DNA from: Sphingosinicella ginsenosidimutans
GTDB lineage: Bacteria > Pseudomonadota > Alphaproteobacteria > Sphingomonadales > Sphingomonadaceae
Assembly (NCBI RefSeq): GCF_007995055.1
Contig: NZ_VOQQ01000001.1
Location: 2,773,001-2,837,000, forward strand
Length of the DNA stretch: 64,000 nt
Direction of reading: 5' to 3'
Below the pieces are notes generated by a model that searched no databases, was not told the origin of the DNA, and worked only from the letters and a program-made list of their open reading frames with translations. The translations under genes and the position numbers were made by a program. Below are positions 9,818 through 19,015 of the stretch, in pieces. The first letter of the stretch is position 1, and each line of letters begins with the position of its first letter.

Positions 9818-10423
9818 CTACCCCACCCTTCTCGCCGTGATGATCGTCACGCGCGGGCTCAGCATCTGGCCGCGCATCACGCCTTCGCCTTCGGTGGGCG
9901 AGGTCGGCGCGGCGAGGATACGGTGGACGACGTCCATGCCGGAAACGACATGGCCGAACACGGCATAGCCCAAACCGTCGCCGGCCGAGCCGGGACCGGC
10001 GTCGAGATAGTGCTGGTCGCCCACCATGATCGTGAAATCACCCTGCGCCGTCCCGACCGCGAGGCGCGGGGCGGAGAGCGCGCCGTCGGTGTGGGAAAGG
10101 CCTGTCTGGCTGGTCGGCTCGTGCGCGATCGGCGGGAAGAGCTTGCGCGGATCGCGCACCCCGCCCTGGATCAGGCCGGCGTCGGTCGCCGTGTGCATCG
10201 CCCGGTAGAATTCGGTGCCGTCGAGCCGGTGGGCATCGACATAGCGTAGGAAATTGCCGGCGGTGACCGGCGCCCGCTCCACCTCCAGCGCGATGGTGAT
10301 ATCGCCCATGCTGGTGTGGAGAAGGACGTTCACCGTGCGCGGCGCCGTGGCCGGCGGCGCTTCCTGGGCCAGCGCCGGGGTGGCGATCAAAAGGAGGAAA
10401 GCTGAAATGAGAGAGCGAAGCAT
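9818..10423 (-). CDS. exported cyclophilin-type peptidyl-prolyl isomerase
   Basis: Catalyses proline cis/trans isomerisation, probably in the periplasm. Residues 1-19 are a signal peptide (LLLIATPALA then Q). The rest is one cyclophilin domain: VLLHTSMGDITIALE, APVTAGNFLRYVD, a GTEFYRA segment, FTIMVGDQHYLD and YAVFGHVVSGMDVV. The family core FHRVI is replaced by FYRAM, and the usual active-site region is shortened, so activity may differ from E. coli PpiA. Stands alone, convergent with the carbonic anhydrase gene (18 bp between stops). Confidence 0.85.
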   Translation of the reverse strand: MLRSLISAFLLLIATPALAQEAPPATAPRTVNVLLHTSMGDITIALEVERAPVTAGNFLRYVDAHRLDGTEFYRAMHTATDAGLIQGGVRDPRKLFPPIAHEPTSQTGLSHTDGALSAPRLAVGTAQGDFTIMVGDQHYLDAGPGSAGDGLGYAVFGHVVSGMDVVHRILAAPTSPTEGEGVMRGQMLSPRVTIITARRVG

Positions 10424-10459
10424 CCGACTTTCCTGACTTGAGCGGACCTCGAAAATAGC

Positions 10460-10486
10460 CGTTCGGGCTGAGCTTGTCGAAGCCCT
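10460..10486. repeat. short dispersed repeat with TTCGGGCTGAGCTTGTCGAAG core
   Basis: Partly palindromic element (GGGCT and AGCCC arms, with TTCG and CGAA near the ends) of a kind that recurs between genes in sphingomonad genomes. Only one full copy was seen here; its dispersed nature is from general knowledge and was not counted. Confidence 0.5.
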
Positions 10487-10504
10487 CTCCTTGTCCTCTT
10501 AACT

Positions 10505-10527
10505 CCCTCTCCCCGGCGGGGAGAGGG
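10505..10527. repeat. perfect inverted repeat CCCTCTCCCC / GGGGAGAGGG
   Basis: Ten-base arms (10505-10514 and 10518-10527) around GGC, followed by a G-rich TTGGGGTGAGGGGG stretch. It sits just upstream of the promoter side of the cyclophilin gene. It could act as a bidirectional terminator-like hairpin, but there is no T-run. Similar intergenic elements are common in high-GC proteobacteria. Confidence 0.6.
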
Positions 10528-10588
10528 TTGGGGTGAGGGGGTTCGACGGTCGAGAATAATCCCAGATGCTTGACACCCTCACCCTACC

Positions 10589-10652
10589 ATGACCGGGCCG
10601 GCCATGCCCCCGGCATGGCCTGGACAGCACGGGGCGCTGTCCACCCGGTCAT
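10589..10652. repeat. intergenic element folding as a three-way junction
   Basis: An outer stem joins ATGACCGGG (10589-10597) to CCCGGTCAT (10644-10652). Inside it two hairpins are packed end to end: GGCCATGCC/GGCATGGCC (10600-10620, loop CCC) and TGGACAGC/GCTGTCCA (10621-10643, 7-nt loop). All arms are perfect. It lies 42 bp beyond the permease stop, so it may end that transcript or be a mobile palindromic repeat. Confidence 0.6.
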
Positions 10653-10693
10653 CCCTCGAGGGAGAGGGAAGAGAAGCTCAAACGCAACGGGCC

Positions 10694-12118
10694 TCAACCC
10701 TCCGCCTCCCGGCCCGCCACGCTGCGCCGGGCGCCATAAGCGAAATAGATGACGAGCCCGACGATATGGGCGCACACGAACCAGATCTGGGTGCGCTGCG
10801 GCAGGCTGTAGAGCAGGTAGCAGCAGCCCAGGATCGCGACGATCCCGACCGGCCAGGCGGCCGGCGTGCGGAACCGTCGCGGCGCATCGGGGGCGCGGCG
10901 GCGCAGGATCAACATGCAGACCGTGACCGCGATGAAGGCGGTGAGCGTCCCGGCATTGGCGAGCGCGGCAAGCTCGGCGAGCGGCACGAAGCCGGCCAGC
11001 GCGGCGACCACGATCGCGGTGAAGACGGTGATCCGGATCGGGGAACCGCGCCCGGAGACCCGCGCCAGGCCCTGCGGCAGCAGCCCGTCGCGCGCCATCA
11101 CGAAGAAGATGCGGCTCTGCCCGTAGAAGAAGGCGAGGATCACCGTGGGCAACGCCACCACCGCCGAGACCGCGAGATATTTGGCGGCGAGCGGCTGGCC
11201 GATCTCGCGCAGGATCAGCGCGAGCGGCTCGGGGCTGTTGGCGAAGCGGGCGAAGGCGAGCGCGCCGATCGCGGCCGCCGCCACCGCCATGTAGATGACG
11301 ACGCACACGATCATCGATCCGACGATGCCGATGGCGAGATCGCGGCCCGGATTCTTCGTCTCCTCCGCCGCGGTCGCAATCGCATCGAAGCCGTAAAAGG
11401 CGAAGAAGATGATCGCCGCCGCCGCCATGACGCCAACCTCCGCAGGTTGCCCGTCCGCGCCGATCACGCTGTGCTTGGGAAAGCCGAAAGGCATGAACGG
11501 ATCGAAATGCGCCGCGTCGAAATAGGGCAGCGTCACCGCGACGAAGACGACGAGGGCCGCGATCTTCACGAGCACCAGCGCGGCGTTGAGCGTCGCGCTC
11601 TCCTTGAGCCCGTAGATGAGCAGGCCGGCCACCACGACGATGATAAAGATCGCCGGCACGTTGACGACCCCGCCGAGCTCCGGGCTTTGGGTGAGCAGAT
11701 GCGGGAATCCCACGGCCTCGAGCAATGGCGTGGCGTAGCCGGACCAGCCCACCGCGACCGCGCTGACAACCAGGCTATATTCGAGGATGAGGCTCCACCC
11801 CACGATCCAGGCGACAAGCTCGCCGATGACCGCATAGGTGTAGGTATAGGCGCTGCCCGACGCCGGCATCATCGTCGCCATTTCGGCATAAGCGAGCGCG
11901 GCGGCGGCGCAGATCACGCCGGCGATCGAAAAGGAGAGGATCACCGCCGGCCCCGCCTTCGCCGCGCCGACGCCGATCAGGGTCAGGATTCCGGTGCCGA
12001 CGATCGCTCCCACGCCAAGCGCCACGAGATGCGGCCAGGACAGACTCGGCGTCAGCCGATGCTCGGGCGCCATGTCCTCTGCCGCCACGATCGTCTTGCG
12101 CGCGTTCCAGCGTGCCAT
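10694..12118 (-). CDS. APC-superfamily amino-acid permease
   Basis: Membrane transporter of 474 residues with about 12 hydrophobic segments. It carries the APC motif in TM1, GVGAIVGTGILTLIGVGAAKAGP, split here as GVGAIVGTGI plus GPAVILSF, and the conserved AYAEMATMMPASGSAYTYTYA, AFYGFDAIATAAEETKNPGRD and YGQSRIFFVMARDGLLP. These match the cationic/general amino-acid permease group (YfnA/YhdG-like). Substrate cannot be read from sequence. Monocistronic, with a divergent small gene beginning 183 bp away. Confidence 0.88.
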   Translation of the reverse strand: MARWNARKTIVAAEDMAPEHRLTPSLSWPHLVALGVGAIVGTGILTLIGVGAAKAGPAVILSFSIAGVICAAAALAYAEMATMMPASGSAYTYTYAVIGELVAWIVGWSLILEYSLVVSAVAVGWSGYATPLLEAVGFPHLLTQSPELGGVVNVPAIFIIVVVAGLLIYGLKESATLNAALVLVKIAALVVFVAVTLPYFDAAHFDPFMPFGFPKHSVIGADGQPAEVGVMAAAAIIFFAFYGFDAIATAAEETKNPGRDLAIGIVGSMIVCVVIYMAVAAAAIGALAFARFANSPEPLALILREIGQPLAAKYLAVSAVVALPTVILAFFYGQSRIFFVMARDGLLPQGLARVSGRGSPIRITVFTAIVVAALAGFVPLAELAALANAGTLTAFIAVTVCMLILRRRAPDAPRRFRTPAAWPVGIVAILGCCYLLYSLPQRTQIWFVCAHIVGLVIYFAYGARRSVAGREAEG

Positions 12119-12301
12119 GAGCCCTCCCCTGCCTTTATACCCTGGCAGTCATCTTGGTCCGCCCGATGCGCCGCGGCAAGCCTTCCGATGCCAAAGCCGG
12201 GCCTGTCCGCCTGCGACCGGCGGAGCTTCGGTCGCGGCGGACGCCACGCAACCTTTCGTGCGCGCGATCGTTGGGTGGTCATTGCTTTGGGGGCAATTCC
12301 A

Positions 12302-12520
12302 ATGCCTTACGATCCCGAGACGCACCAACCGGTGGCCGCAGCCACGCAGAACCGCGCCTGCGATTTTTCGGCGGGAGACCGGGTTGCCTTGCGCGCCCAG
12401 GCGCTGCGATGTCGGCGGCTAGCCGATTCGATCGGCGATCCGCGCACGCTGGAGACGCTCACCGCCATGGCCGCCGATTACGAGGCCCGCGCGCGGATGA
12501 TCGAGGCGCGCGAAGGCTGA
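12302..12520 (+). CDS. small hypothetical protein (72 aa)
   Basis: Starts MPYDPETHQPV and is predicted soluble, with a helical C-terminal half (RTLETLTAMAADYEARARMIEAR). Small proteins of this form, with a heptad-like DPxxxxxLxxMAxxYExRAxxxE ending, occur widely in sphingomonads with no known role. The ATG at 12302 is preceded by a GGGGG stretch suitable as a ribosome-binding site. Same strand as the NYN gene 38 bp downstream, so possibly co-transcribed. Confidence 0.6.
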   Translation: MPYDPETHQPVAAATQNRACDFSAGDRVALRAQALRCRRLADSIGDPRTLETLTAMAADYEARARMIEAREG

Positions 12521-12558
12521 AGCTTGGTCGCGCCCGCGCTGCGCGCTAAGACCGCCCA

Positions 12559-13275
12559 ATGTCCGATGAACCCAATGGCCGCAGCCGCAACGTCGCGCTG
12601 CTGATCGACGCCGACAACGCATCCCCCGACACGCTCGATCCGGTGCTGACCGTCCTTGCCGAACTGGGCACGGTCAACATCCGCCGCGCCTATGGCAACT
12701 GGCAGAAGCCCGCGCTCAAGGGCTGGGCCGCGATGACGCATCGCCATGCCATCGAACCCCAGCAGCAGTTCGACGTCACCAAGGGCAAGAGCTCGACCGA
12801 CATGCGCATGGTGATCGACGCGATGGACCTGCTCTATCGCGGCCATATCGACGGCTTCGGAATCATGTCGAGCGACAGCGATTTCATGCCGCTCGCGATG
12901 CGGATTCGGCAGGACGGCGTGCCGGTCTACGGCTTCGGCACCGCCAAGACGCCCGAAAGCTTCCGCCAGGCCTGCACACGGTTCATCGATGTCGGCGCCC
13001 TTCCGCGTCCGGAGGAGCCGGAGGGCGCCGAACAGGCGGAATCGCGCATCGACCCCAATGTCGTGAAGATCCTCGGCGAGGCGTGGCGCAACGCCAAGCG
13101 CGACGAGCGCGGCTTCGCCAGCCTCTCGGACGTCGGCAAGCTCGCCGGCAATCGCTCTTCCTTCGATGCGCGGAGCTATGGCTATGCGCGGCTTGCCGAC
13201 ATGATCGAGGCGATCCCCAATTTCCAGACCGAGCGGCGCGAGGGCGGCCAGCTCTTCGTCAAGCGGGTTCGCTGA
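12559..13275 (+). CDS. NYN-domain (LabA/DUF88) protein with C-terminal OST-HTH domain
   Basis: Likely RNA-directed protein. Residues ~10-150 form a NYN (PIN-like) nuclease domain: VALLIDADNASP gives the first acidic residues, KSSTDMRMVIDAMDLLY the second, and GIMSSDSDFMPLAMRIRQDG the third, with GFGTAKTPESFRQAC at the end. Residues ~165-238 match an OST-HTH/LOTUS fold (NVVKILGEAWRNAKRDERGF through LADMIEAIPNF and the basic end LFVKRVR), which in other proteins binds RNA. The pairing is a recognised architecture of unknown cellular target. Start ATG 12559. The next gene begins 2 bp after its stop. Confidence 0.85.
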   Translation: MSDEPNGRSRNVALLIDADNASPDTLDPVLTVLAELGTVNIRRAYGNWQKPALKGWAAMTHRHAIEPQQQFDVTKGKSSTDMRMVIDAMDLLYRGHIDGFGIMSSDSDFMPLAMRIRQDGVPVYGFGTAKTPESFRQACTRFIDVGALPRPEEPEGAEQAESRIDPNVVKILGEAWRNAKRDERGFASLSDVGKLAGNRSSFDARSYGYARLADMIEAIPNFQTERREGGQLFVKRVR

Positions 13276-13276
13276 C

Positions 13277-13710
13277 ATGGTGGAGATCGCGCCGCTGGCC
13301 GCGGGCGACCGCGCGGAGTGGGACGTGCTCGCCCGCGGCTACAAGGCCTTCTACGAAGATCCGCAGCCGGACGAGGTCTATGACCGCCTGTGGTCGCGGC
13401 TGATGGGGGCGATGCCATATATGGGCTCGGCGCGCGGCTCGACGGCCGGCTGGTCGGCATGTCGCATTACATGTTCCACGCCAATGCGTGGATGGCCGAT
13501 GTCTGCTACCTTCAGGACCTGTTCACGGCTCCGGAGGCGCGCGGCCGCGGCGTCGCCGGCGCGCTGATCCATGCCGTGGCCGATGCCGCCCGCACCCGCG
13601 GCTGCGCGAAATATTACTGGCTCACCAAGCAGGACAACGAGCGGGCCCGGCGCCTTTACGACAAGGTCGCCCGCTTCAAGGGTTTCCTGCGCTACGATTT
13701 TCCGCTTTAG
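13277..13710 (+). pseudogene. GNAT acetyltransferase with a one-base frameshift
   Basis: The first 40 or so codons from 13277 (MVEIAPLAAGDRAEWDVLARG to DRLWSRLMG) and a second frame from ~13410 to 13710 (DAIYGLGARLDGRLVGMSHY to RYDFPL) together make one normal ~145-residue GNAT protein. The second part has the acetyl-CoA loop DLFTAPEARGRGVAGALIHA and the WLTKQDNERARRLYDKV ending. The break is at the G-run ATGGGGGCG near 13404-13408; a sixth G restores a single frame. It may be a real disruption, a sequencing error in a homopolymer, or a slippage site. It follows the NYN gene by 1 bp. Confidence 0.75.
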
Positions 13711-13869
13711 CACGCCGGCGCTTCGACGCCCCTGCAGACGGGCTGAGCTTCGGCCGATGAACCGCCTCCCCTCGCCTCCTACATGCCGAAATGATATGAT
13801 CGCGCCATGACCGAGCAATCGCGTCAGCCGCTATCGAGAGGTTGGCGGTAGAAGCAACGGAGCTTTGAA

Positions 13870-14208
13870 GTGCCCTATCATAAAGGCTCTTATCTTTCCG
13901 GCTTCGTGCTGCTGCTCCCTGTCCTGACAGTTCCGATCGGCGCATTCATTCTTTTTATGGCGGGCAGCTTCGTCATTCGCGATGCGGACGGCGCGGTCGG
14001 GGGCGTTCTCCTGACCGACTCCGTTCGGACCGTCGCGGCGCGACGTTTCCCTGGCGGGGTCTATGCAACCACCGCCCAGCTAGAGGGCGAGGCGGTGGTG
14101 CGATGCCGCAACGGTCACAGGGTCAGCTTCGGCTACATCACGGGTGGAATACATATCTGGCGCACGGTCCGGACAAGGGATTGCACCGCGGACAGGGTCA
14201 TAAACTGA
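13870..14208 (+). CDS. small membrane-anchored hypothetical protein
   Basis: Predicted 112 residues from a GTG start. A transmembrane segment near residues 9-35 (GFVLLLPVLTVPIGAFILF) is followed by a soluble domain with two cysteines (VVRCRNGH and RDCTADR), probably outside the cytoplasm. No family recognised. A TATGAT hexamer at 13793-13798 could serve a promoter, but no clear -35 was found. It converges on ettA with 4 bp between ends. Confidence 0.55.
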   Translation: MPYHKGSYLSGFVLLLPVLTVPIGAFILFMAGSFVIRDADGAVGGVLLTDSVRTVAARRFPGGVYATTAQLEGEAVVRCRNGHRVSFGYITGGIHIWRTVRTRDCTADRVIN

Positions 14209-14212
14209 GCGC

Positions 14213-15886
14213 CTAGCGCGTCAGCTTGCGGTAGGTCATGCGGTGCGGGCGCTCCGCCTCGGGGCCGAGGCGCCTCAGCTTGTCTTCCTCATAATCCTGG
14301 AAATTGCCCTCGAACCATTCGACATGGCTGTCGCCCTCGAACGCGAGGATGTGGGTCGCCAGGCGATCGAGGAAGAAGCGGTCGTGGCTGATGATGACCG
14401 CGCAGCCGGCGAAGCTTTCCAGCGCCTCTTCGAGCGCGCGCAGCGTCTCGACGTCCAGATCGTTGGTCGGCTCGTCGAGCAGCAGGACGTTGCCGCCCTC
14501 CTTCAGCATCTTCGCGAGGTGGACGCGGTTGCGCTCGCCGCCCGAAAGCTGGCCGACCTTCTTCTGCTGGTCCTGCCCCTTGAAATTGAAGGCGCCGACA
14601 TAAGCACGAGTTCCAAGCTCATGTTTTCCAAAGCGGAATACGTCGAGCCCGTCCGAGACTTCCTCCCAGACATTCTTGTTCGGATCGAGATGGTCGCGCG
14701 ACTGATCGACATAGCCGAGATGGACGGTCGGCCCGATCTTGATCTCGCCCGCATCCGGCTGCTCCTGGCCGGTGATGAGCTTGAACAGGGTCGACTTGCC
14801 GGCGCCGTTCGGGCCGATCACGCCGACGATTCCGCCGGGCGGGAGGGAGAACGTGAGATCCTCGAACAGCAATTTGTCGCCATAGGCCTTGGAGACGCCC
14901 TTCACGTCGATGACGTTGCCGCCAAGCCGTTCGGGCACCTGGATCAGGATCTGCGCCTTGCCCGGCGCGCGATTCTCCTGCGCCTCGACCAGCTCGTCGA
15001 AGGCGCGGATACGGGCCTTGGACTTGGCCTGCCGCGCCTTGGGGCTGCGGCGGATCCATTCGAGCTCGTCATTGATCGCCTTCTGGCGGCCCGCTTCCTC
15101 GCGCTCCTCCTGCTCCAGCCTCTTGGCCTTCTTCTCCAAATATCCGGAATAATTGGATTCGTAGACGTAGTAACGGCCGCGATCGAGCTCGAGCACCCAG
15201 TTCACGACATTGTCGAGGAAGTAGCGATCGTGGGTGACGAGGATGACGTTGCCCGGATAATCGACGAGGTGCTTTTCGAGCCACTGGACGCTCTCGGCAT
15301 CGAGATGGTTGGTCGGCTCGTCGAGCAGCAGGATGTCGGGCTTCTCAAGCAGCAGCCGGGTGAGCGCGACGCGGCGCTTCTCGCCGCCGGACAGATTCTC
15401 GACGCTCGCATCGCCGGGCGGGCAGCGCAGCGCGTCCATCGCGATCTCGAGCTGGTTGTCGAGCGTCCAGCCGTCGACCGCGTCGATCTTTTCCTGAAGA
15501 TCGCCCATCTCGGCGCCGAGCGCGTCGAAATCGGCGCCATCCTCCGCCATCTCGGCGACGATCTGGTTGTAGCGATCGACGAGGTCGGCGACGGGGCGAA
15601 CGCCCTCGCGGACATTCTCCATCACCGTCTTGGTCGGATCGAGCTGCGGCTCCTGCTCCAGATAGCCGACGCGGATGCCGTCGCCGGGCCAGGCCTCGCC
15701 GGAAAATTCGGTGTCGCGGCCCGCCATGATCTTCATCAGCGTCGATTTGCCCGAACCGTTCGGGCCGACGATGCCGATCTTGGCGTCGGGATAGAATTGC
15801 AGGTTGATATTGTTCAGCACCGGCTTGGGAGCGCCGGGGAAGGTCTTGGTCATGCCCTTCATGACGAAGCTGTACTGGGCGGCCAT
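14213..15886 (-). CDS. ettA: energy-dependent translational throttle protein EttA (ABC-F)
   Basis: Ribosomal E-site ATPase that gates the first peptide-bond step according to energy state. Two ABC domains: Walker A GPNGSGKSTLMKIM, signature NLSGGEKRRVALTRLLL and Walker B ILLLDEPTNHLD in the first; GPNGAGKSTLFKLI, QLSGGERNRVHLAKML and LLLDEPTNDLD in the second. Between them is the charged linker (SGYLEKKAKRLEQEEREE) and the KARQAKSKARIRAFDEL region that contacts tRNA. 557 residues is the normal length, and the ATG at 15886 (MAAQYSFVMKGMTKTFPG) matches the family start. Confidence 0.95.
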   Translation of the reverse strand: MAAQYSFVMKGMTKTFPGAPKPVLNNINLQFYPDAKIGIVGPNGSGKSTLMKIMAGRDTEFSGEAWPGDGIRVGYLEQEPQLDPTKTVMENVREGVRPVADLVDRYNQIVAEMAEDGADFDALGAEMGDLQEKIDAVDGWTLDNQLEIAMDALRCPPGDASVENLSGGEKRRVALTRLLLEKPDILLLDEPTNHLDAESVQWLEKHLVDYPGNVILVTHDRYFLDNVVNWVLELDRGRYYVYESNYSGYLEKKAKRLEQEEREEAGRQKAINDELEWIRRSPKARQAKSKARIRAFDELVEAQENRAPGKAQILIQVPERLGGNVIDVKGVSKAYGDKLLFEDLTFSLPPGGIVGVIGPNGAGKSTLFKLITGQEQPDAGEIKIGPTVHLGYVDQSRDHLDPNKNVWEEVSDGLDVFRFGKHELGTRAYVGAFNFKGQDQQKKVGQLSGGERNRVHLAKMLKEGGNVLLLDEPTNDLDVETLRALEEALESFAGCAVIISHDRFFLDRLATHILAFEGDSHVEWFEGNFQDYEEDKLRRLGPEAERPHRMTYRKLTR

Positions 15887-16037
15887 GGGTCGCTGCTCTC
15901 CGGGAAATGCGTGGAAACTTGTTCGCGAGGCTCACTAGCGAGCGCCTCCCCGAATGGCAAACGCGCGCGAAGCCAAAGCGCGCTTGCGAATGAGAGCGCT
16001 TCATAGGAAAACGGGCAGAGAAAAGCGGGAGGCCGCC

Positions 16038-16346
16038 ATGATCCTGCATCGTACTCTGCTGATTCTGATGATCGCCCTCTATGTCGCCAGCCTGTTCGTC
16101 GGGCGCGAAGGCGGTTGGCATCTTGCGATCGGTCTCGCGCTGCTCGCGTCCTATGTTTACCTCACCGTCGTGGCGACGCAGCTGGTGGACGAGCTTGGCA
16201 TCGAATTCACCCCGATACCCCTCTGGGCTCTTTATATCTTCAGCCCGCTCGGGCCCTTCATCTCGATCTGGCTCGATCGAAAGGCGCGCGAGGCGCTCGA
16301 TGATTCCGGCGGGCGCGCGGGGTTTACCCGTCTCGCCCGTCAATGA
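16038..16346 (+). CDS. small multi-pass membrane protein, hypothetical
   Basis: 102 residues from the ATG at 16038, which has a GCGGGAGG ribosome-binding site 6-8 bases upstream; a longer reading from 15954 has no such site. Three hydrophobic segments are seen (LLILMIALYVASLFV, LAIGLALLASYVYLTVV and IPLWALYIFSPLGPFISIWL). Ends in a soluble tail. No known family. Divergent from ettA and 53 bp before the aminopeptidase gene on the same strand. Confidence 0.6.
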   Translation: MILHRTLLILMIALYVASLFVGREGGWHLAIGLALLASYVYLTVVATQLVDELGIEFTPIPLWALYIFSPLGPFISIWLDRKAREALDDSGGRAGFTRLARQ

Positions 16347-16399
16347 AGCGAAGCTCCGCCGGGGCTTGCGCGATGCCGGCCGGACTGTAGGCAAACATC

Positions 16400-17800
16400 A
16401 TGAAAAAAATCATGTCGTTCGCCGCCTTGCCCCTGCTTGCTCTATCCCCTGCCTTCGCGACCGTGCCGCCGACGCCGCCCGATCCGGCCGCCGCGCTGCG
16501 CGATGCGGCGCTGCATGGCGACGATCTCGCCTGGGACATCACCGAGGGGCTGACCACCGAGGTCGGCCAGCGGCTCGCCGGCACCGAGGCTGAGGCGCGG
16601 GCGCGCGACTGGGCGGTGCGGCGGCTGACCGAGCTTGGTTTCTCCAACGTCCATATCGAGCCGTTCGACATGCCCGTCTGGGTGCGCGGCGCGGAGCATG
16701 CCGAGATCATTGCGCCCTTCCCCCAATCCTTGGTCGTCACCGCACTCGGCAATAGCGGCGCGACTCCGGCCGAGGGGATCGAGGCGCGCGTCGTCGGCTT
16801 CAACAGCGTCGAGGAGCTCGAGGCGGCGCCGGACGAGATCGTGCGCGGCCGGATCGTCTTCATCAACCATGCGATGGCGCCGACCCAGGACGGTTCCGGC
16901 TACGGCGTCTTCGGCGCGCCGCGCCGCCAGGGGCCCACCGTCGCCAGCCGCAAGGGCGCCGTCGCGATCGTGGTCCGCTCGGTCGGCACCGATCATCACC
17001 GCAACCCGCACACCGGCGTCCAGACCTTCGGCGACGGCGCCCGGCCGATCCCGGCCGGCGCGCTTAGCGTGCCCGATGCCGAGCAGCTCCAGCGCATCCT
17101 CGATCGCGGCCGGGAGGTGCGCATGCGCCTCACCCTGACACCGCGCTTCACCGGCACGCACCCGTCGGGCAATGTCGTCGCCGATCTTCCCGGCAGCGAT
17201 CCATCGGCCGGAATGATCATCGTCGGCGGCCATCTGGACAGCTGGGATCTCGGCACCGGCGCGATCGACGATGCCTCCGGGGTCGCGATCGTCACCGCGG
17301 CCGCGCACCGGATCATGCAGGCGGGCCAGCCGCGCCGCACGATCCGCATCGTCTGGTTCGGCGCCGAGGAGCAGGGCGGGCTCGGCGGTCGTGCGCTCTT
17401 CGAAGCGCATCACGGCCGCGACCATGTCGTCGCCGTCGGCGAATCCGATTTCGGGGCCGATCATGTCTGGCGGGTGCAGCACAATCTCGCACCGCAGAAC
17501 GAAGCGCTCGGCGCGCGGATCCGCGCGCTGCTGATGCCGCTCGGCATCGTCCCCGGCGCCGGCCGCGCCAGTGCCGGCGAGGATCTGGGGCCATGGGCGC
17601 GGGCCGGGGTCGCGGCAATCGACCTCGACCAGGACGGCACCCGCTATTTCGATTATCACCACTCGCCCGACGACACGCTCGACAAGATCGATCCGGCGCA
17701 GCTGCGGCAGAATGTCGCCGCCTGGACCGCGTGGCTCGCGGTCCTGGCCAACGCGCCGGAGGAGATTGGCGGCGTCCCGCCCGTCGGCGGCGGCGAATAG
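16400..17800 (+). CDS. exported M28-family zinc aminopeptidase
   Basis: Secreted metallopeptidase of 466 residues. Residues 1-20 are a signal peptide ([11 protein letters not shown]). A protease-associated insert lies around 120-220 and the M28 catalytic domain after ~265. Zinc-binding residues are visible: the His-x-Asp of [19 protein letters not shown], the Glu pair of [11 protein letters not shown], an Asp in ESDFGAD and the late His in [13 protein letters not shown]. This is the family of bacterial carboxypeptidase Q/plasma glutamate carboxypeptidase-like enzymes; the exact substrate is open. tRNA-Pro follows 53 bp later on the same strand. Confidence 0.9.
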   Translation: MKKIMSFAALPLLALSPAFATVPPTPPDPAAALRDAALHGDDLAWDITEGLTTEVGQRLAGTEAEARARDWAVRRLTELGFSNVHIEPFDMPVWVRGAEHAEIIAPFPQSLVVTALGNSGATPAEGIEARVVGFNSVEELEAAPDEIVRGRIVFINHAMAPTQDGSGYGVFGAPRRQGPTVASRKGAVAIVVRSVGTDHHRNPHTGVQTFGDGARPIPAGALSVPDAEQLQRILDRGREVRMRLTLTPRFTGTHPSGNVVADLPGSDPSAGMIIVGGHLDSWDLGTGAIDDASGVAIVTAAAHRIMQAGQPRRTIRIVWFGAEEQGGLGGRALFEAHHGRDHVVAVGESDFGADHVWRVQHNLAPQNEALGARIRALLMPLGIVPGAGRASAGEDLGPWARAGVAAIDLDQDGTRYFDYHHSPDDTLDKIDPAQLRQNVAAWTAWLAVLANAPEEIGGVPPVGGGE

Positions 17801-17853
17801 CCGGAGGCAAGACGGTTGTGGCGGGCGCGGCGGGCGTGTAACGGCCCCGGCGT

Positions 17854-17932
<79 letters not shown>

Positions 17933-17978
17933 ATCGACATGAGCGCCGGCCCGTTCGCCCCTCGCCGGGGTTCGCGCC

Positions 17979-18509
17979 CTACCGGACCTTGCTTCCCCGT
18001 TCCTCGGCGCGGCGGAGGACATCGTAGGCGGCCTGGATCGCCTGGAACCGCGCCGCAGCCTCCTCGCCTTGCGCGACATCGGGGTGCCAGGCCTTGGCGA
18101 GCCGGCGATAGGCGGCGCGCACCTCCTCGAAGCCGGCGTCGGATTCGAGCTCGAGCACTTCGAGCGCGCGCATCTCGTCGCGGCTTCGGCTCCCGTCGCC
18201 GGGGCCGCCCCAGGCATAATGGCCGGTCTTGCGGAAACCGGCGGCGCCGCGCGCCTCTTCGGCCTCGCGCGCGGCGGCCTCCTCGGCGGTGAGGCCTTCG
18301 AAGTAATTCCAGTTGCGATTATATTCCGCGGCGTGGGCTTCGCAGAAATACCAGCGATCGGGGCTGTTCGGCGATTTCGGCGCGGGCCGGTCGCCGGGCT
18401 CGCCACAGCCTTCGCGGTCGCACAGGCGCACTGGCTGAGCCTGGCGCGACGAGCCGTAGCTGCGCCAGCGGGGAAAGCCCCAGTCGTCCGATCGTCTCTG
18501 CCGCGCCAT
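17979..18509 (-). CDS. J-domain (DnaJ-like) protein
   Basis: A 176-residue protein with a C-terminal J domain (~residues 115-170): ALEVLELESDAGFEEVRAAY, then RLAKAWHPDVAQGEE with the diagnostic HPD, then AARFQAIQAAYDVLR. It should stimulate a DnaK-type ATPase, but no glycine/zinc-finger region of a full DnaJ is present. The N-terminal part has a short cysteine pair (CDREGCGE) and FCEAHAAEYNRNWNYFEG, a layout seen in sphingomonad J proteins. ATG at 18509 (MARQRRSDDWGFPRWRSYG) is the conserved start. It lies downstream of rnpB on the same strand. Confidence 0.85.
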   Translation of the reverse strand: MARQRRSDDWGFPRWRSYGSSRQAQPVRLCDREGCGEPGDRPAPKSPNSPDRWYFCEAHAAEYNRNWNYFEGLTAEEAAAREAEEARGAAGFRKTGHYAWGGPGDGSRSRDEMRALEVLELESDAGFEEVRAAYRRLAKAWHPDVAQGEEAAARFQAIQAAYDVLRRAEERGSKVR

Positions 18510-18565
18510 GTCGCTCCCGAAGATAGAAAGGAGACGGCGCTTCGCCACCGCCCCATCGAAGAAAT

Positions 18566-18941
18566 CTGCCAGAAGGCCTGTAAGCCGGGTTCTGTCCGTC
18601 CCTTGCGGGACTGGGCGACCATTCCTCTGGGCGACGGATCGCTCCGCCGCTCTAGCAACCAACCCGGGCGACGAGCCGGAACGTGGCCCGTGTGCCGCCC
18701 CTATTCGGTCTTGCTCCCGGTGGGGTTTGCCATGCCGTCCCCGTTGCCGGGTCCGCGGTGGGCTCTTGCCCCACCCTTTCGCCCTGGCCGGATCGAAATC
18801 CGGTGGTCTGCTTTCTGTGGCACTGTCCCTGATCCCGGCCGTGACCGGGATCGCCGGGCGTTACCCGGCACCGCCGTTCCGTGGAGCCCGGACTTTCCTC
18901 GACTCCCTCACGGGAGCCGCGGCCGCCCGGCCTTCTGGCCG
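18566..18941 (-). ncRNA. rnpB: RNase P catalytic RNA (class A)
   Basis: Trims 5' leaders of tRNA precursors. On the minus strand the P4 core halves are visible: GAGGAAAGTCCGGGCTCC near 18900-18883 and ACAGAACCCGGCTTACAG near 18595-18578. The ends pair perfectly as helix P1: GCCAGAAGGCC (18939-18929) with GGCCTTCTGGC (18578-18568). That gives about 375 nt. Ends are approximate by a few bases. This RNA explains why 18510-19015 has no protein gene. Confidence 0.95.
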
Positions 18942-19015
18942 GCCCGATATAGCAAGGACGGCCTGACTTCGTAAGCCCCGCGGCGGGGGCTCGGCGCGTT
19001 CCTCCGGTCGTCGCG

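Noticed and set aside
13400..13412. Programmed -1 frameshifting in the acetyltransferase gene
   Set aside because: The site is T-GGG-GGC, not a good slippery heptamer, and no downstream pseudoknot was seen; deletion of one G is simpler.
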